Part shown: positions 37,969 through 45,235 of the stretch, one piece after another
Position numbering within the stretch: position 1 is the first letter of the stretch
Layout: every line of letters starts with the position of its first letter
From: Actinomycetota bacterium
GTDB taxonomy: Bacteria > Actinomycetota > Geothermincolia > Fen-727 > Anoxymicrobiaceae
Direction: 5' to 3'
NCBI GenBank assembly: GCA_016927325.1
Contig: JAFGMY010000079.1
Location: 1-54,921 of the forward strand
Length of the DNA stretch: 54,921 nucleotides
The notes under the pieces: model-generated
The model's database searches: none
Seen by the model: only the letters and a program-made list of their open reading frames with translations
What the model was told of the DNA's origin: nothing
Made by a program: the position numbers and the translations under genes

Positions 37969-38387
37969 GGATACTGGGTCTTGATGTTGGAGATGCGCGA
38001 ATTGGAGTCGCGGTAACCGATCCACTGGGGAAGATAGCCCAGCCTCTCGAAACGATCAAAAGAGACGGTGCTGAATTTCAAAGGCTTGCATGGCTCGCAA
38101 GCAGCTACGACTTGAGATTGATCGTTCTTGGTCTGCCGCTCCTTATGAGCGGAAGCGAAGGCGCACAGGCAGCCGCCGTACGCGATTTCGCCGGTGAACT
38201 CCACGACAGGCTTGGCATTGAAATAACGTTTGTCGACGAGAGGCTTACCACTAAGCAGGCTGACGCCGTCATCCGGAGTGCGGAAAAGAAGAGTGGTTCG
38301 AGAGGGGACTCCGACCGCGTCGCCGCCGCTTTGATATTGAGTGCGTACTTGAATCAAAATCCACAGAAAGGTCTCTTGAAGGAATAG
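37965..38387 (+). CDS. ruvX: RuvX/YqgF family RNase H-fold protein
   Basis: A 140-residue protein beginning MRILGLDVGDARIGVAVTD, with FVDERLTTKQAD and the final acidic SDRVAAALIL. The family includes the Holliday-junction-resolvase-like YqgF, implicated in 5' processing of pre-16S rRNA. The TTG start overlaps the alaS TGA (TTGA), indicating coupled translation. Confidence 0.94.
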   Translation: MRILGLDVGDARIGVAVTDPLGKIAQPLETIKRDGAEFQRLAWLASSYDLRLIVLGLPLLMSGSEGAQAAAVRDFAGELHDRLGIEITFVDERLTTKQADAVIRSAEKKSGSRGDSDRVAAALILSAYLNQNPQKGLLKE

Positions 38388-38402
38388 AGCACAGGAGTCG
38401 GT

Positions 38403-39272
38403 TTGCCCGTTTATAAAGATCAACAGAACAGGTCTGGGCGATTGCGTGAACAGAGGATCATGCGCGCAAAAAAAAGAAGGAATGCGACGTTGATCGCGGT
38501 TGCGGTTATAACGGTATTTCTGGTGACCGGGACCGCCGCTTATGTACTTACCAAGAGTGGAAACGGTCCTGAGCCTGCGGTTCCCGAACCGTACAGGGTT
38601 ACCATTCCTGAGGGTTATACAAATAAACAGACGGCCGAAAAGGTTAACAGCGCGACTGAAGGATTGATAACTGCGGGTGAGTTTGAGAGCGCGGTAGACA
38701 ACGGGGTATATGATTTCGGTTTCCTCACAGAGGCCGGCGGAAATCTGGAGGGTTTTCTATTTCCCAAGACTTACGATGTCGCGGAGGATCAATCAGCGAA
38801 TGACCTGGTGCAAATGATGCTCGAACAGTATGAGGAGGAGACGGAGGATCTGGACTGGTCAAGCGCCGCGGTCAACGGTGTATCCGGATACCAGGTACTG
38901 ATTATCGCCTCAATGGTTGAAAAGGAAGCCAAAGCGCCCGAAGAGCGCCCTGTTATCGCGTCGGTAATCTACAACCGTTTGAAAGCGGGCATGAAACTTC
39001 AAATATGCGCAACTGTTCAATACGCGCTTGGTGAATGGAAACCTGAACTCAGCTACTCTGATCTCGAGGTTGATTCGCCTTATAACACTTACAAGATCAA
39101 CGGGCTGCCGCCGGGGCCGATATGCAATCCGGGGTTCGAGTCGATCAGCGCGGCTCTTTCTCCCGCTTCGACTGACTATATTTATTATATACTCACAACA
39201 AATGACGGCCGCCACAGTTTCACGTCAGATTACAATCAGTTTCTCAGGTGGAAGGAACAGCAGGGTAACTGA
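38403..39272 (+). CDS. mltG: endolytic murein transglycosylase MltG
   Basis: A 289-residue YceG-family enzyme. A basic cytoplasmic start and one membrane anchor (about 28-49) are followed by a LysM-like region (YRVTIPEGYTNKQTAEK) and the catalytic domain with IIASMVEKEA (catalytic Glu), VIYNRL, TVQYALG and SPYNTYKINGLPPGPICNPG. It cleaves nascent glycan strands and ends peptidoglycan elongation. The TTG start lies 15 bases after ruvX. One variation is ICATVQY where SDPTVQY is more usual. Confidence 0.93.
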   Translation: MPVYKDQQNRSGRLREQRIMRAKKRRNATLIAVAVITVFLVTGTAAYVLTKSGNGPEPAVPEPYRVTIPEGYTNKQTAEKVNSATEGLITAGEFESAVDNGVYDFGFLTEAGGNLEGFLFPKTYDVAEDQSANDLVQMMLEQYEEETEDLDWSSAAVNGVSGYQVLIIASMVEKEAKAPEERPVIASVIYNRLKAGMKLQICATVQYALGEWKPELSYSDLEVDSPYNTYKINGLPPGPICNPGFESISAALSPASTDYIYYILTTNDGRHSFTSDYNQFLRWKEQQGN

Positions 39273-39326
39273 GCCGCGAATTTCCTTGTGAATTCCTGCC
39301 ATATGGGTAATTTTCCATTATTAACT

Positions 39327-39358
39327 AATAATAATGTCATATTATATACATTATTATT
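39327..39358. repeat. AT-rich 11-bp inverted repeat after mltG
   Basis: AATAATAATGT (39327-39337) and its exact reverse complement ACATTATTATT (39348-39358) flank the ten bases CATATTATAT. An AT-only palindrome like this is exceptional in this GC-rich context. It could be a protein-binding site. Confidence 0.8.
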
Positions 39359-39439
39359 GATAGTAGTGTTTATTGGGGATTAAGGGAAAAGGCCTGATTT
39401 CCGACTCATTAAATATCGGCAAGATACCGATAACAAGTA

Positions 39440-39619
39440 ATGGGAAGAGCAACCTTTCGTGCTTTTGGAGGTAGTATAGCTGATTTCCGTGAAGATAGTA
39501 TGCGAGGCATGTTTAGAGTGCTAAATGATGATAACACGGAGGGGGTTGCGATCGCTGGAAACAACGGTGGCGCGGTTTCATCTTTGGATTTGCAGACCTT
39601 ATTAAGGAGGGGCTGTTAA
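39440..39619 (+). CDS. doubtful 59-codon open reading frame
   Basis: ATG to TAA, 59 codons, beginning MGRATFRAFGGSIADF and ending LLRRGC. No clear Shine-Dalgarno precedes it. Third codon positions are less GC-rich than in the surrounding genes, especially in the first half. I recognise no family. It overlaps the region of predicted RNA stems only at its 3' side. It may be a small peptide, a gene remnant or chance. Confidence 0.2.
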   Translation: MGRATFRAFGGSIADFREDSMRGMFRVLNDDNTEGVAIAGNNGGAVSSLDLQTLLRRGC

Positions 39620-39628
39620 AGGCCGCGG

Positions 39629-39867
39629 TTTCCCCGCACTGTGCCGGGAAAAGGGGCCTCGAAAGAACTTTGTATGGGTGAGACGGCGCGGAGACCGGCT
39701 AATGGAATGGCCGGTTATTCAACAGTAGCCAGTGAAAATGCAGCTTGAATCAGGGCTGCTCCATAGACAAAAAAGCAAGGATGGACAGGGCAATGGTAGA
39801 AGTAAGAAAATGCGCCGGGTAACTTTCGAGGGCGGAACAGAAGGGGGAATTATTGACCCGGCCCTGT
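39629..39867 (+). ncRNA. candidate structured RNA / leader upstream of the Roadblock gene
   Basis: Consecutive stems can be drawn: TTTCCC (39629-39634) with GGGAAA (39646-39651), enclosing GCAC/GTGC; ACCGGC (39694-39699) with GCCGGT (39710-39715); ATTCAA (39717-39722) with TTGAAT (39745-39750); and a two-step helix, ACAGGG (39785-39790) with CCCTGT (39862-39867) outside CCGGGT (39815-39820) with ACCCGG (39856-39861). I could not match it to a known riboswitch or RNA class. Strand is assumed from the downstream gene. Confidence 0.3.
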
Positions 39868-39925
39868 GATAAAATTGAATTGAAGAAGCGTCGCATTACT
39901 TGACGGAAAAGTAAAATAGCAATAT

Positions 39926-39951
39926 TTGACAATTTCCTGATTCAATATAAG
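39926..39951 (+). promoter_or_regulatory. weak promoter candidate for the Roadblock operon
   Basis: A perfect -35, TTGACA (39926-39931), is followed by TATAAG (39946-39951) at a short 14-base spacing. A second -35-like TTGACG starts at 39900. The spacing is not ideal, so this is tentative. Confidence 0.3.
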
Positions 39952-39985
39952 AGAATGGTTGCGGAGGATCACTTAGGAGGCGCAC

Positions 39986-40384
39986 TTGGACGGTGCGAAG
40001 AGGAACGAACTTCAGGAGGCTTTGGAGCAGCTCCTGGAAACATCCAAGGATATTGAAGCTGCGGCCGTGGTAAGCATGGACGGATTTCCAATGGCTTCAA
40101 TAATTCCTGAGGGATATGAAAGTGAAAGGCTGGGCGCAATGTCCGCGGCTCTATTGAGCCTTGGTGAAAGAACGGCGAATGAGTTAAAGCGCGGTGAGTT
40201 GGCCCAGGTCTTCGTTGAAGGTTCCCAGGGGTATGTCTTTGTTCTTGCCGCGGGTGAAGATACGGTATTGACGGCTGTGGTGAAACGCGGCGGAAAGCTG
40301 GGAATGGTCCTCTACGATATTCGCAAAACGGCGAAACGGGTAGCTGGGATTGCAGGGTCTCATCTACAGGCCGAAGTCGAGTAA
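39986..40384 (+). CDS. Roadblock/LC7-domain protein (MglB/CvnB-like)
   Basis: A 132-residue single-domain Roadblock/LC7 protein: a helix (QEALEQLLETSKDIEAA), the core strand AAVVSMDGFPMAS, and the second half with VFVLAAGEDTVLTAVV. Proteins of this type bind small Ras-like GTPases, as MglB does for MglA (as a GTPase-activating protein), or belong to Streptomyces conservons (CvnB). The TTG start follows AGGAGG by five bases. The next two genes encode a DUF4388 protein and a CvnD-like GTPase, so the three probably form one switch. Confidence 0.87.
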   Translation: MDGAKRNELQEALEQLLETSKDIEAAAVVSMDGFPMASIIPEGYESERLGAMSAALLSLGERTANELKRGELAQVFVEGSQGYVFVLAAGEDTVLTAVVKRGGKLGMVLYDIRKTAKRVAGIAGSHLQAEVE

Positions 40385-40399
40385 ATTAACGGGGTACAA

Positions 40400-43300
40400 A
40401 TGCCGCTAAAGGGAAACCTAAAAGATTTCAGCCTTCCCGATTTATTTCAATTGATTCATTTCGGGAAGAAAAGTGGCAAGCTTACCATCTCGAGAGGTGA
40501 CATAGAAGGATATGTGTGCTTCCGGGATGGTGATGTGACTTACGCCACCCATAATACGAATAAAGTATTGATAGGTCAGCTGCTCGTGCGCGCACGGGTT
40601 GTAACCGACAAGCAGGTCGCGGAAGCTCTTGAGCTGCAGAAGACGGTACACAAGGACAAGCTGATAGGCAGCATCCTGGTGGAGCTCAAATACATTACGG
40701 ATGAAACGCTCGAGCTCTTCATCAAGGAGCAGATAAAGGAATCGGTATTTAATCTGCTGATGTGGAATGACGGAGCTTTCGATTTCGATCCCGACGATAA
40801 GCTCGAAGAGGACATCGGCGTTTCAATGGGTGCGGAAGAGCTCATCCGGGAAAGCAGGAAGCGTCTCGGCGAATGGATGGATATCGAAAGCAGGATCCCG
40901 ACGCTTGATGCGATTTTCTCCAAGACTTCCGCTGGAAAGAAAAATCCGGAAAGGCTGAAAATACCGGAAGAGGAGGTATTGACCCTTGAATACATTGACG
41001 GTACGAATACCGTCAGGGATATCGCCAGGCAGAAGGGTGAGCCGGCTCTCGAGACATGCAAATCCATCAGCAACCTCGCTGGCGCAAAACTCATCAAGCT
41101 GGTAGGTGAGAAGGGTGGCGAATCAGGTGGATCGGCGGAAACTCTTCAAGAAGAAATCGATTTTTATGAGGAAGAGTCCGCTACGCTGACTGAGACAAAG
41201 CCGCCTGATGAGGGAACACTTGAGTATTATAAATGGCTCGCGCTCCAGGAAGCCATGAACTGTGAAAGAGTAGGTATTTTCAAGGCGGCGGCCCGCGAAA
41301 AGGTAAGCGAGGAAGGACCCTTAGTCGTAAAAGAAGCACCGGAAGACAACTCGTCAAAGGCTGAAGCTGAAGAAGTTGAAGAGGAAGAAGAAGTTGGGGT
41401 AATAAAGAAACTGGTCATTGACGGGTTGGAGAAACCGGAAGATTTCGCTGTCGACTGGTCCGACGACCTTATCGGGATGCTGGACAAAGAAAAAGCTGAT
41501 GATGAGATAAGTGAAAGCATAAGAGCGAACCATGTCGATCTGGATGAAAAAGATGACTTAATCGGAATTTCGCTGGAAGGCTTCGAAGATATGGTGCCGG
41601 AAAAAGACCTGGCCGATGAGGGACTCAGAGGGCCCCTGACCGGTGAGACTCTTGATGACGGGGGCTCTTCTCTTCTCTCCGAAGAGGACATCGAAAAGCT
41701 TATGGGTTTGAAATCAAAGCCAAGAGAAGAAATGAGCCGTGAGGAGTTGCTCACTTTTGACCAGCCAACTTACCCGATTATTGAACCGATGCCGGGCGAG
41801 CGTGATGAACTCTCAGTTGAGGAAGAAGTTGCGCGCGAAGAAGCTGACTCCATGGAGGAAAGGGCCAGGAAAGTGCTGGCCGAGATAATGGAGGGCAGGG
41901 AAGGAAGGGAAGACTACACTTTCGATTCACAGAAGGAACAGGAAGAGGAAGATAAAGCGGAGACCTATTCTCTGGAGGAACTATCAGACATTTTCGAGGA
42001 TGGATCGGAAGCCGGGGAAGAAGAGGTTGTCAAAACCGAGGTTGAAGAAGTAGTCGTTGAAGCTGCGGAAGAAGAGTATTTGGATTCAGGTCGGGAGGAA
42101 TACGCGGTAGCGGAAACGGCGGCGGAAGTTGCAGAAGAAGAGCCGGTTGAGGTTGAAGAAGAGGTCCCGGTGATAGAGGTTGACAAGGAAGTCACCGGAG
42201 TTGAGCTTGAGGCGGAAACCGAAGAAGATTCTCTTGAATATTACAAGAAGCTTGCTCTGGAGAACGATACGGAGATACTAGACGCGGAGTTCGTGGCTGA
42301 CGGAGAAACCGCTGAAGAGATAATAGCTCCGGAAAAGATCATTAGAGAGGTTGAAGCTGAGGTTGAGGAAGAGGCAGCTGAAGAGGAGACAGTTGAAGAA
42401 GTAGCTGAAGCAGCGGATGAAGAAGTCGCCGAAGGTGAGCCCGAGGAAGAAGTCGCCGAGGTTGAGGAGGAAGTCGCCGAAGCTGAGCCCGGGAAAGAGA
42501 CAGCTGAAGAGGAAGCGGCCGAAGAAATAGCCGAAGCTGAGGAGGAAGTTGTTGAAGCTGAAGCAGCGGAGGAAGTCGCCGAAGCTGAACCCGGGAAGGA
42601 GACAGCTGAAGAGGAAGCGTCCGAAGAAATAGCCGAAGCTGAGGAAGAAGTCGCCGAAGCTGAGCCCGAAGAAGGAGTCGCCGAAGCTGAGCCCGGGAAA
42701 GAGACAGCTGAAGAGGAAGCGGCCGAAGAAATTGCCGGGATTGAGGAAGAAGTTGTTGAAGCTGAAGCAGCGGAGGAAGTCGCCGAAGCGGAAGCCGCCG
42801 GGACTGAGGAAGAAGCTGCTGAAACAGCAGGAGAAGTCGCCGAGGTCGAGGTTGAGGCTGAGGCAGTTGAAGAAATAGCTGAAGCAGCGGAGGAAGTTGC
42901 CGAAGCTGAACCCGGGAAAGAGACAGCTGAAGAGGAAGCAGCTGAAGAAATTGTCGGGACTGAGGAAGAAGTTGTTGAGGCAGCGGAGGAAGTTGTTGAA
43001 GAGGACACCGCCGAGGAAGTTGAAGAAATAGCTGAAGCAGTGGAAGAAGAAGTTGTTAAAGCTGAAGTAGCGGAAGAAGTCGCCGAGGTTGAGGTTGAGG
43101 AAGATGCGGCCGAAGAGGAAGCAGTTGAAGAAATAGCCGAACCCGGGGAAGAAGTCTCCGAGGTGGCGGAGGAAGTTGCCGATATGCTTGATGAGCTGGA
43201 GAGCCTTGAAGCGGAAGAGTCGGCTGAAGAGAATGAAATCCAGGGCCGTGTTATTCAGTTCGATAAAGCATCCACAAAACAAGATCAGGACGAAGATGTG

Positions 43301-44662
43301 CTTATTATCGTCCAGGAGGAAAGCGAACCACGCGTCAGGTTGGATGAGATGCCCGAGGCGGCCGCTCTTGAGCTGGAGATCGATTCAGAGGAGGAGTCGC
43401 CGGAAGAGGCTCTGGATGATATAGGAAGCGCTCTGGAGATGAGCGAAGAGCTCATGGATGAAACGGAAATACCGCTTGTTTTTGATGAGAGTGGTTCGTC
43501 TGTTGAGATGGAAGATGCTGAAGCGGAAAAGGCTGCCTCGGAAGATGAGGAAGAGGAGCTTGTGATAGAGGGATTGGAGGAGTCGCCGGGGGATTTGATT
43601 CCGGAACACAGTGAATCATCACCCGATCTTGCCGAAGTCATAGATATTACGGGTACAGACAAGACAAAAGTCCCGGAGGATGAAGTGGCGGAAGTCCTGA
43701 CCGGGATTTCCCCTGCAGAAACCGAGATCGCCGCCGCCGAAGAGGAAAGCGATACAGCACAAGCCGACGTTGAAGCTTCAACTCATGAGGCCGAAGCACA
43801 GGTTATTCCGGAAGAGGAGACCGCCGAAGAAGTAAGTGAAGTTTTTACTGAGGCGCTCGAGCCCGAAACCGCTTATCCGGAAGAGGAGTTGGCCACAGAA
43901 GCGGTGGAAGAGGAAGAAGGGGCCGGTGCGCGGTATATCAAGACGGAAGAACCGGCAGCGGAAACCGTTGAGCAGCCGGAAGCCGGAGAGCCGGCCGCAG
44001 CTTTGGAGGAAATGGCGGCCGACATGGTTCCGGAGCCGACTGCATATGAAGAAGATGAAATGCCGGCACAGGCGCCGGTTGAGGATATAACTGATGAACT
44101 GCAGGCAGGGGGTGTGGTTGTGGCGGTGGAAGAGCCGGGCATCGGCACCGACGAACTTGCTGAAATCACTGGTGGGTACTCCCTTCCCCAGGGCGAGACA
44201 GGCAGTGCCGAGATGGAAGCCGTCGTGTCGGACGGTGCGGAAACCGGAGAGGATGAAGAAGAGGAGTGGGAAGAGGAGTACGAAGAAGAAGAGTATGAGT
44301 ATGAGGATGAAGAGGAAGAGATCGGGGAAGAGGTCGAGCAAGAGATTGAGGAAGTGGAAGAGGAGTACGAGGAAGAAGCTGAAGAGCCTGGACTATTTGA
44401 TTCAATGCGGGTGAGGGGCAAGAGGGACGCGGGAACGAGTTTACTGGATCTGGAGACCCTTGAACTCGAACAGGAGTTAAAAGACCTGGTAGGTATACCA
44501 CAGACACAGAAGAAGAGAAGGCCTGTTGATGCGGATGAAGCAGGTGATAAAGGTAAGAAAAAGGAAAAGAAGAGCAGAGGATTCATGTCCCGCGGCAGAG
44601 GCCGCAAGGAGGTCAACAAGGGATCAGGTGAGAAGACTGTAAATGACCTGGATGAGTTCTAG
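40400..44662 (+). CDS. giant acidic DUF4388-domain protein
   Basis: A 1420-residue protein. Residues 1-160 are a DUF4388 (PatA-N-like) domain: LKDFSLPDLFQLIHFGKKSGKL, then a helical insert at 58-112 resembling MshEN repeats, then NLLMWNDGAFDFDP. A small helical module (about 192-236, LTLEYIDGTNTVRDIAR) follows. From about 250 to 1345 the protein is dominated by Glu, Ala and Val, contains 34-residue repeats, and is presumably extended or helical. The final 45 residues are basic (KKKEKKSRGFMSRGRGRK) before NDLDEF. The short motif LEYYKxLAL occurs twice (274-282, 612-620). No enzyme domain is visible. I infer a scaffold linking the Roadblock protein and GTPase to the pilus machinery. Confidence 0.85.
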   Translation: MPLKGNLKDFSLPDLFQLIHFGKKSGKLTISRGDIEGYVCFRDGDVTYATHNTNKVLIGQLLVRARVVTDKQVAEALELQKTVHKDKLIGSILVELKYITDETLELFIKEQIKESVFNLLMWNDGAFDFDPDDKLEEDIGVSMGAEELIRESRKRLGEWMDIESRIPTLDAIFSKTSAGKKNPERLKIPEEEVLTLEYIDGTNTVRDIARQKGEPALETCKSISNLAGAKLIKLVGEKGGESGGSAETLQEEIDFYEEESATLTETKPPDEGTLEYYKWLALQEAMNCERVGIFKAAAREKVSEEGPLVVKEAPEDNSSKAEAEEVEEEEEVGVIKKLVIDGLEKPEDFAVDWSDDLIGMLDKEKADDEISESIRANHVDLDEKDDLIGISLEGFEDMVPEKDLADEGLRGPLTGETLDDGGSSLLSEEDIEKLMGLKSKPREEMSREELLTFDQPTYPIIEPMPGERDELSVEEEVAREEADSMEERARKVLAEIMEGREGREDYTFDSQKEQEEEDKAETYSLEELSDIFEDGSEAGEEEVVKTEVEEVVVEAAEEEYLDSGREEYAVAETAAEVAEEEPVEVEEEVPVIEVDKEVTGVELEAETEEDSLEYYKKLALENDTEILDAEFVADGETAEEIIAPEKIIREVEAEVEEEAAEEETVEEVAEAADEEVAEGEPEEEVAEVEEEVAEAEPGKETAEEEAAEEIAEAEEEVVEAEAAEEVAEAEPGKETAEEEASEEIAEAEEEVAEAEPEEGVAEAEPGKETAEEEAAEEIAGIEEEVVEAEAAEEVAEAEAAGTEEEAAETAGEVAEVEVEAEAVEEIAEAAEEVAEAEPGKETAEEEAAEEIVGTEEEVVEAAEEVVEEDTAEEVEEIAEAVEEEVVKAEVAEEVAEVEVEEDAAEEEAVEEIAEPGEEVSEVAEEVADMLDELESLEAEESAEENEIQGRVIQFDKASTKQDQDEDVLIIVQEESEPRVRLDEMPEAAALELEIDSEEESPEEALDDIGSALEMSEELMDETEIPLVFDESGSSVEMEDAEAEKAASEDEEEELVIEGLEESPGDLIPEHSESSPDLAEVIDITGTDKTKVPEDEVAEVLTGISPAETEIAAAEEESDTAQADVEASTHEAEAQVIPEEETAEEVSEVFTEALEPETAYPEEELATEAVEEEEGAGARYIKTEEPAAETVEQPEAGEPAAALEEMAADMVPEPTAYEEDEMPAQAPVEDITDELQAGGVVVAVEEPGIGTDELAEITGGYSLPQGETGSAEMEAVVSDGAETGEDEEEEWEEEYEEEEYEYEDEEEEIGEEVEQEIEEVEEEYEEEAEEPGLFDSMRVRGKRDAGTSLLDLETLELEQELKDLVGIPQTQKKRRPVDADEAGDKGKKKEKKSRGFMSRGRGRKEVNKGSGEKTVNDLDEF
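42485..42960 (+). repeat. 102-bp (34-residue) repeats within the DUF4388 gene
   Basis: The unit EPGKETAEEEAAEEI recurs with near-identical DNA at residues 696, 730, 764 and 837. The first three copies are exactly 34 codons apart; the fourth is offset by 73. Between units, EEVVEAEAAEEVAEAE also recurs. The high DNA identity suggests recent expansion by recombination or slippage. Confidence 0.88.
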
Positions 44663-44677
44663 AAACTTGGAGGTTGT

Positions 44678-45217
44678 TTGGATCGTATCTACAAGATCCT
44701 CGTTGCCGGTCCCTTCAATTCCGGAAAGACGACGTTTATCAGTTCCATAAGCGATATAGATGTCGTGTCCACTGAGCGCGATACCGGGGTTGGTAAGAAA
44801 AAGTGCGGGACGACCGTAGCCATGGATTTCGGCCGTATCGCACTCAAGGGTGGGAATGTCATGCATCTGTACGGCACTCCCGGCCTCAAGCGTTTCGATT
44901 TCATGTGGGAAGTGCTCTCCGGAGGCATTCTGGGGTATGTGCTCCTGATTGATGGAACGAGGCCTTCTACCCATGAGAAAGCCCGGTCGGTTCTGGAGTC
45001 TTTTGAGGGCAAGCTGGAAGTCCCGGTAGTGGTCGGGATTACGAGATCCGACCGCCGGAACTGCATGGGCCCCGCGAAAGCAAGAGAAAAATTGGGCCGG
45101 AGCGACCTCGAGATTATCCCCTGCGATGCACGGAGAGTGCAGGACGTAAAAGCTGTTCTTGTCGCGTTGCTGGACAAAGTAAAGGAACAAGAGGGGACGG
45201 TCCGAAGGGTCGTTTGA
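44678..45217 (+). CDS. small GTPase of the CvnD / MglA-like class
   Basis: A 179-residue P-loop protein. G1 is GPFNSGKT (11-18), a conserved switch-I-like segment is TTVAMDFGRIAL (45-56), and the switch II motif is YGTPGLKRFDFMW (65-77), where Asp of the canonical DxxG is replaced. G4 is TRSD (122-125) instead of NKxD. These features match the Streptomyces conservon GTPases (CvnD) rather than MglA itself. It should cycle with the Roadblock protein as partner. The TTG start follows GGAGGTTGTT. It is followed 18 bases later by aroE, which is unrelated in function but part of the conserved mltG-aroE-pil neighbourhood. Confidence 0.87.
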   Translation: MDRIYKILVAGPFNSGKTTFISSISDIDVVSTERDTGVGKKKCGTTVAMDFGRIALKGGNVMHLYGTPGLKRFDFMWEVLSGGILGYVLLIDGTRPSTHEKARSVLESFEGKLEVPVVVGITRSDRRNCMGPAKAREKLGRSDLEIIPCDARRVQDVKAVLVALLDKVKEQEGTVRRVV

Positions 45218-45235
45218 GTTTGGACGAGGCTTAAA

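Larger units (their letters stand above)
39273..39985. other. 713-base intergenic region, hairpin-rich, upstream of the Roadblock gene
   Basis: No recognisable gene. From left to right: an AT-rich 11-bp dyad (39327-39358), a 59-codon frame of doubtful reality (39440-39619), a cluster of stems between 39629 and 39867, and -35/-10-like boxes near 39926-39951. The first 150 bases are strikingly AT-rich compared with the coding DNA around them. It separates the alaS-ruvX-mltG operon from the GTPase/pilus block. Confidence 0.6.

Noticed and set aside
37524-38423. Minus-strand frame of 299 codons
   Set aside because: Runs antisense through alaS, ruvX and the start of mltG, all clearly genuine.
39625-39705. 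Cobalamin-riboswitch-like words (CCCGCACTGT, GGAGACC)
   Set aside because: The order and spacing of the B12 consensus boxes are not present and the downstream genes have no link to B12, so the resemblance is probably chance.
42241-43282. Long minus-strand frames (255 and 334 codons) rich in Ser or Phe
   Set aside because: They are mirror images of the GAA/GCx-rich acidic repeat in the DUF4388 gene. They have no RBS or domain, and their odd composition is explained by the sense strand.
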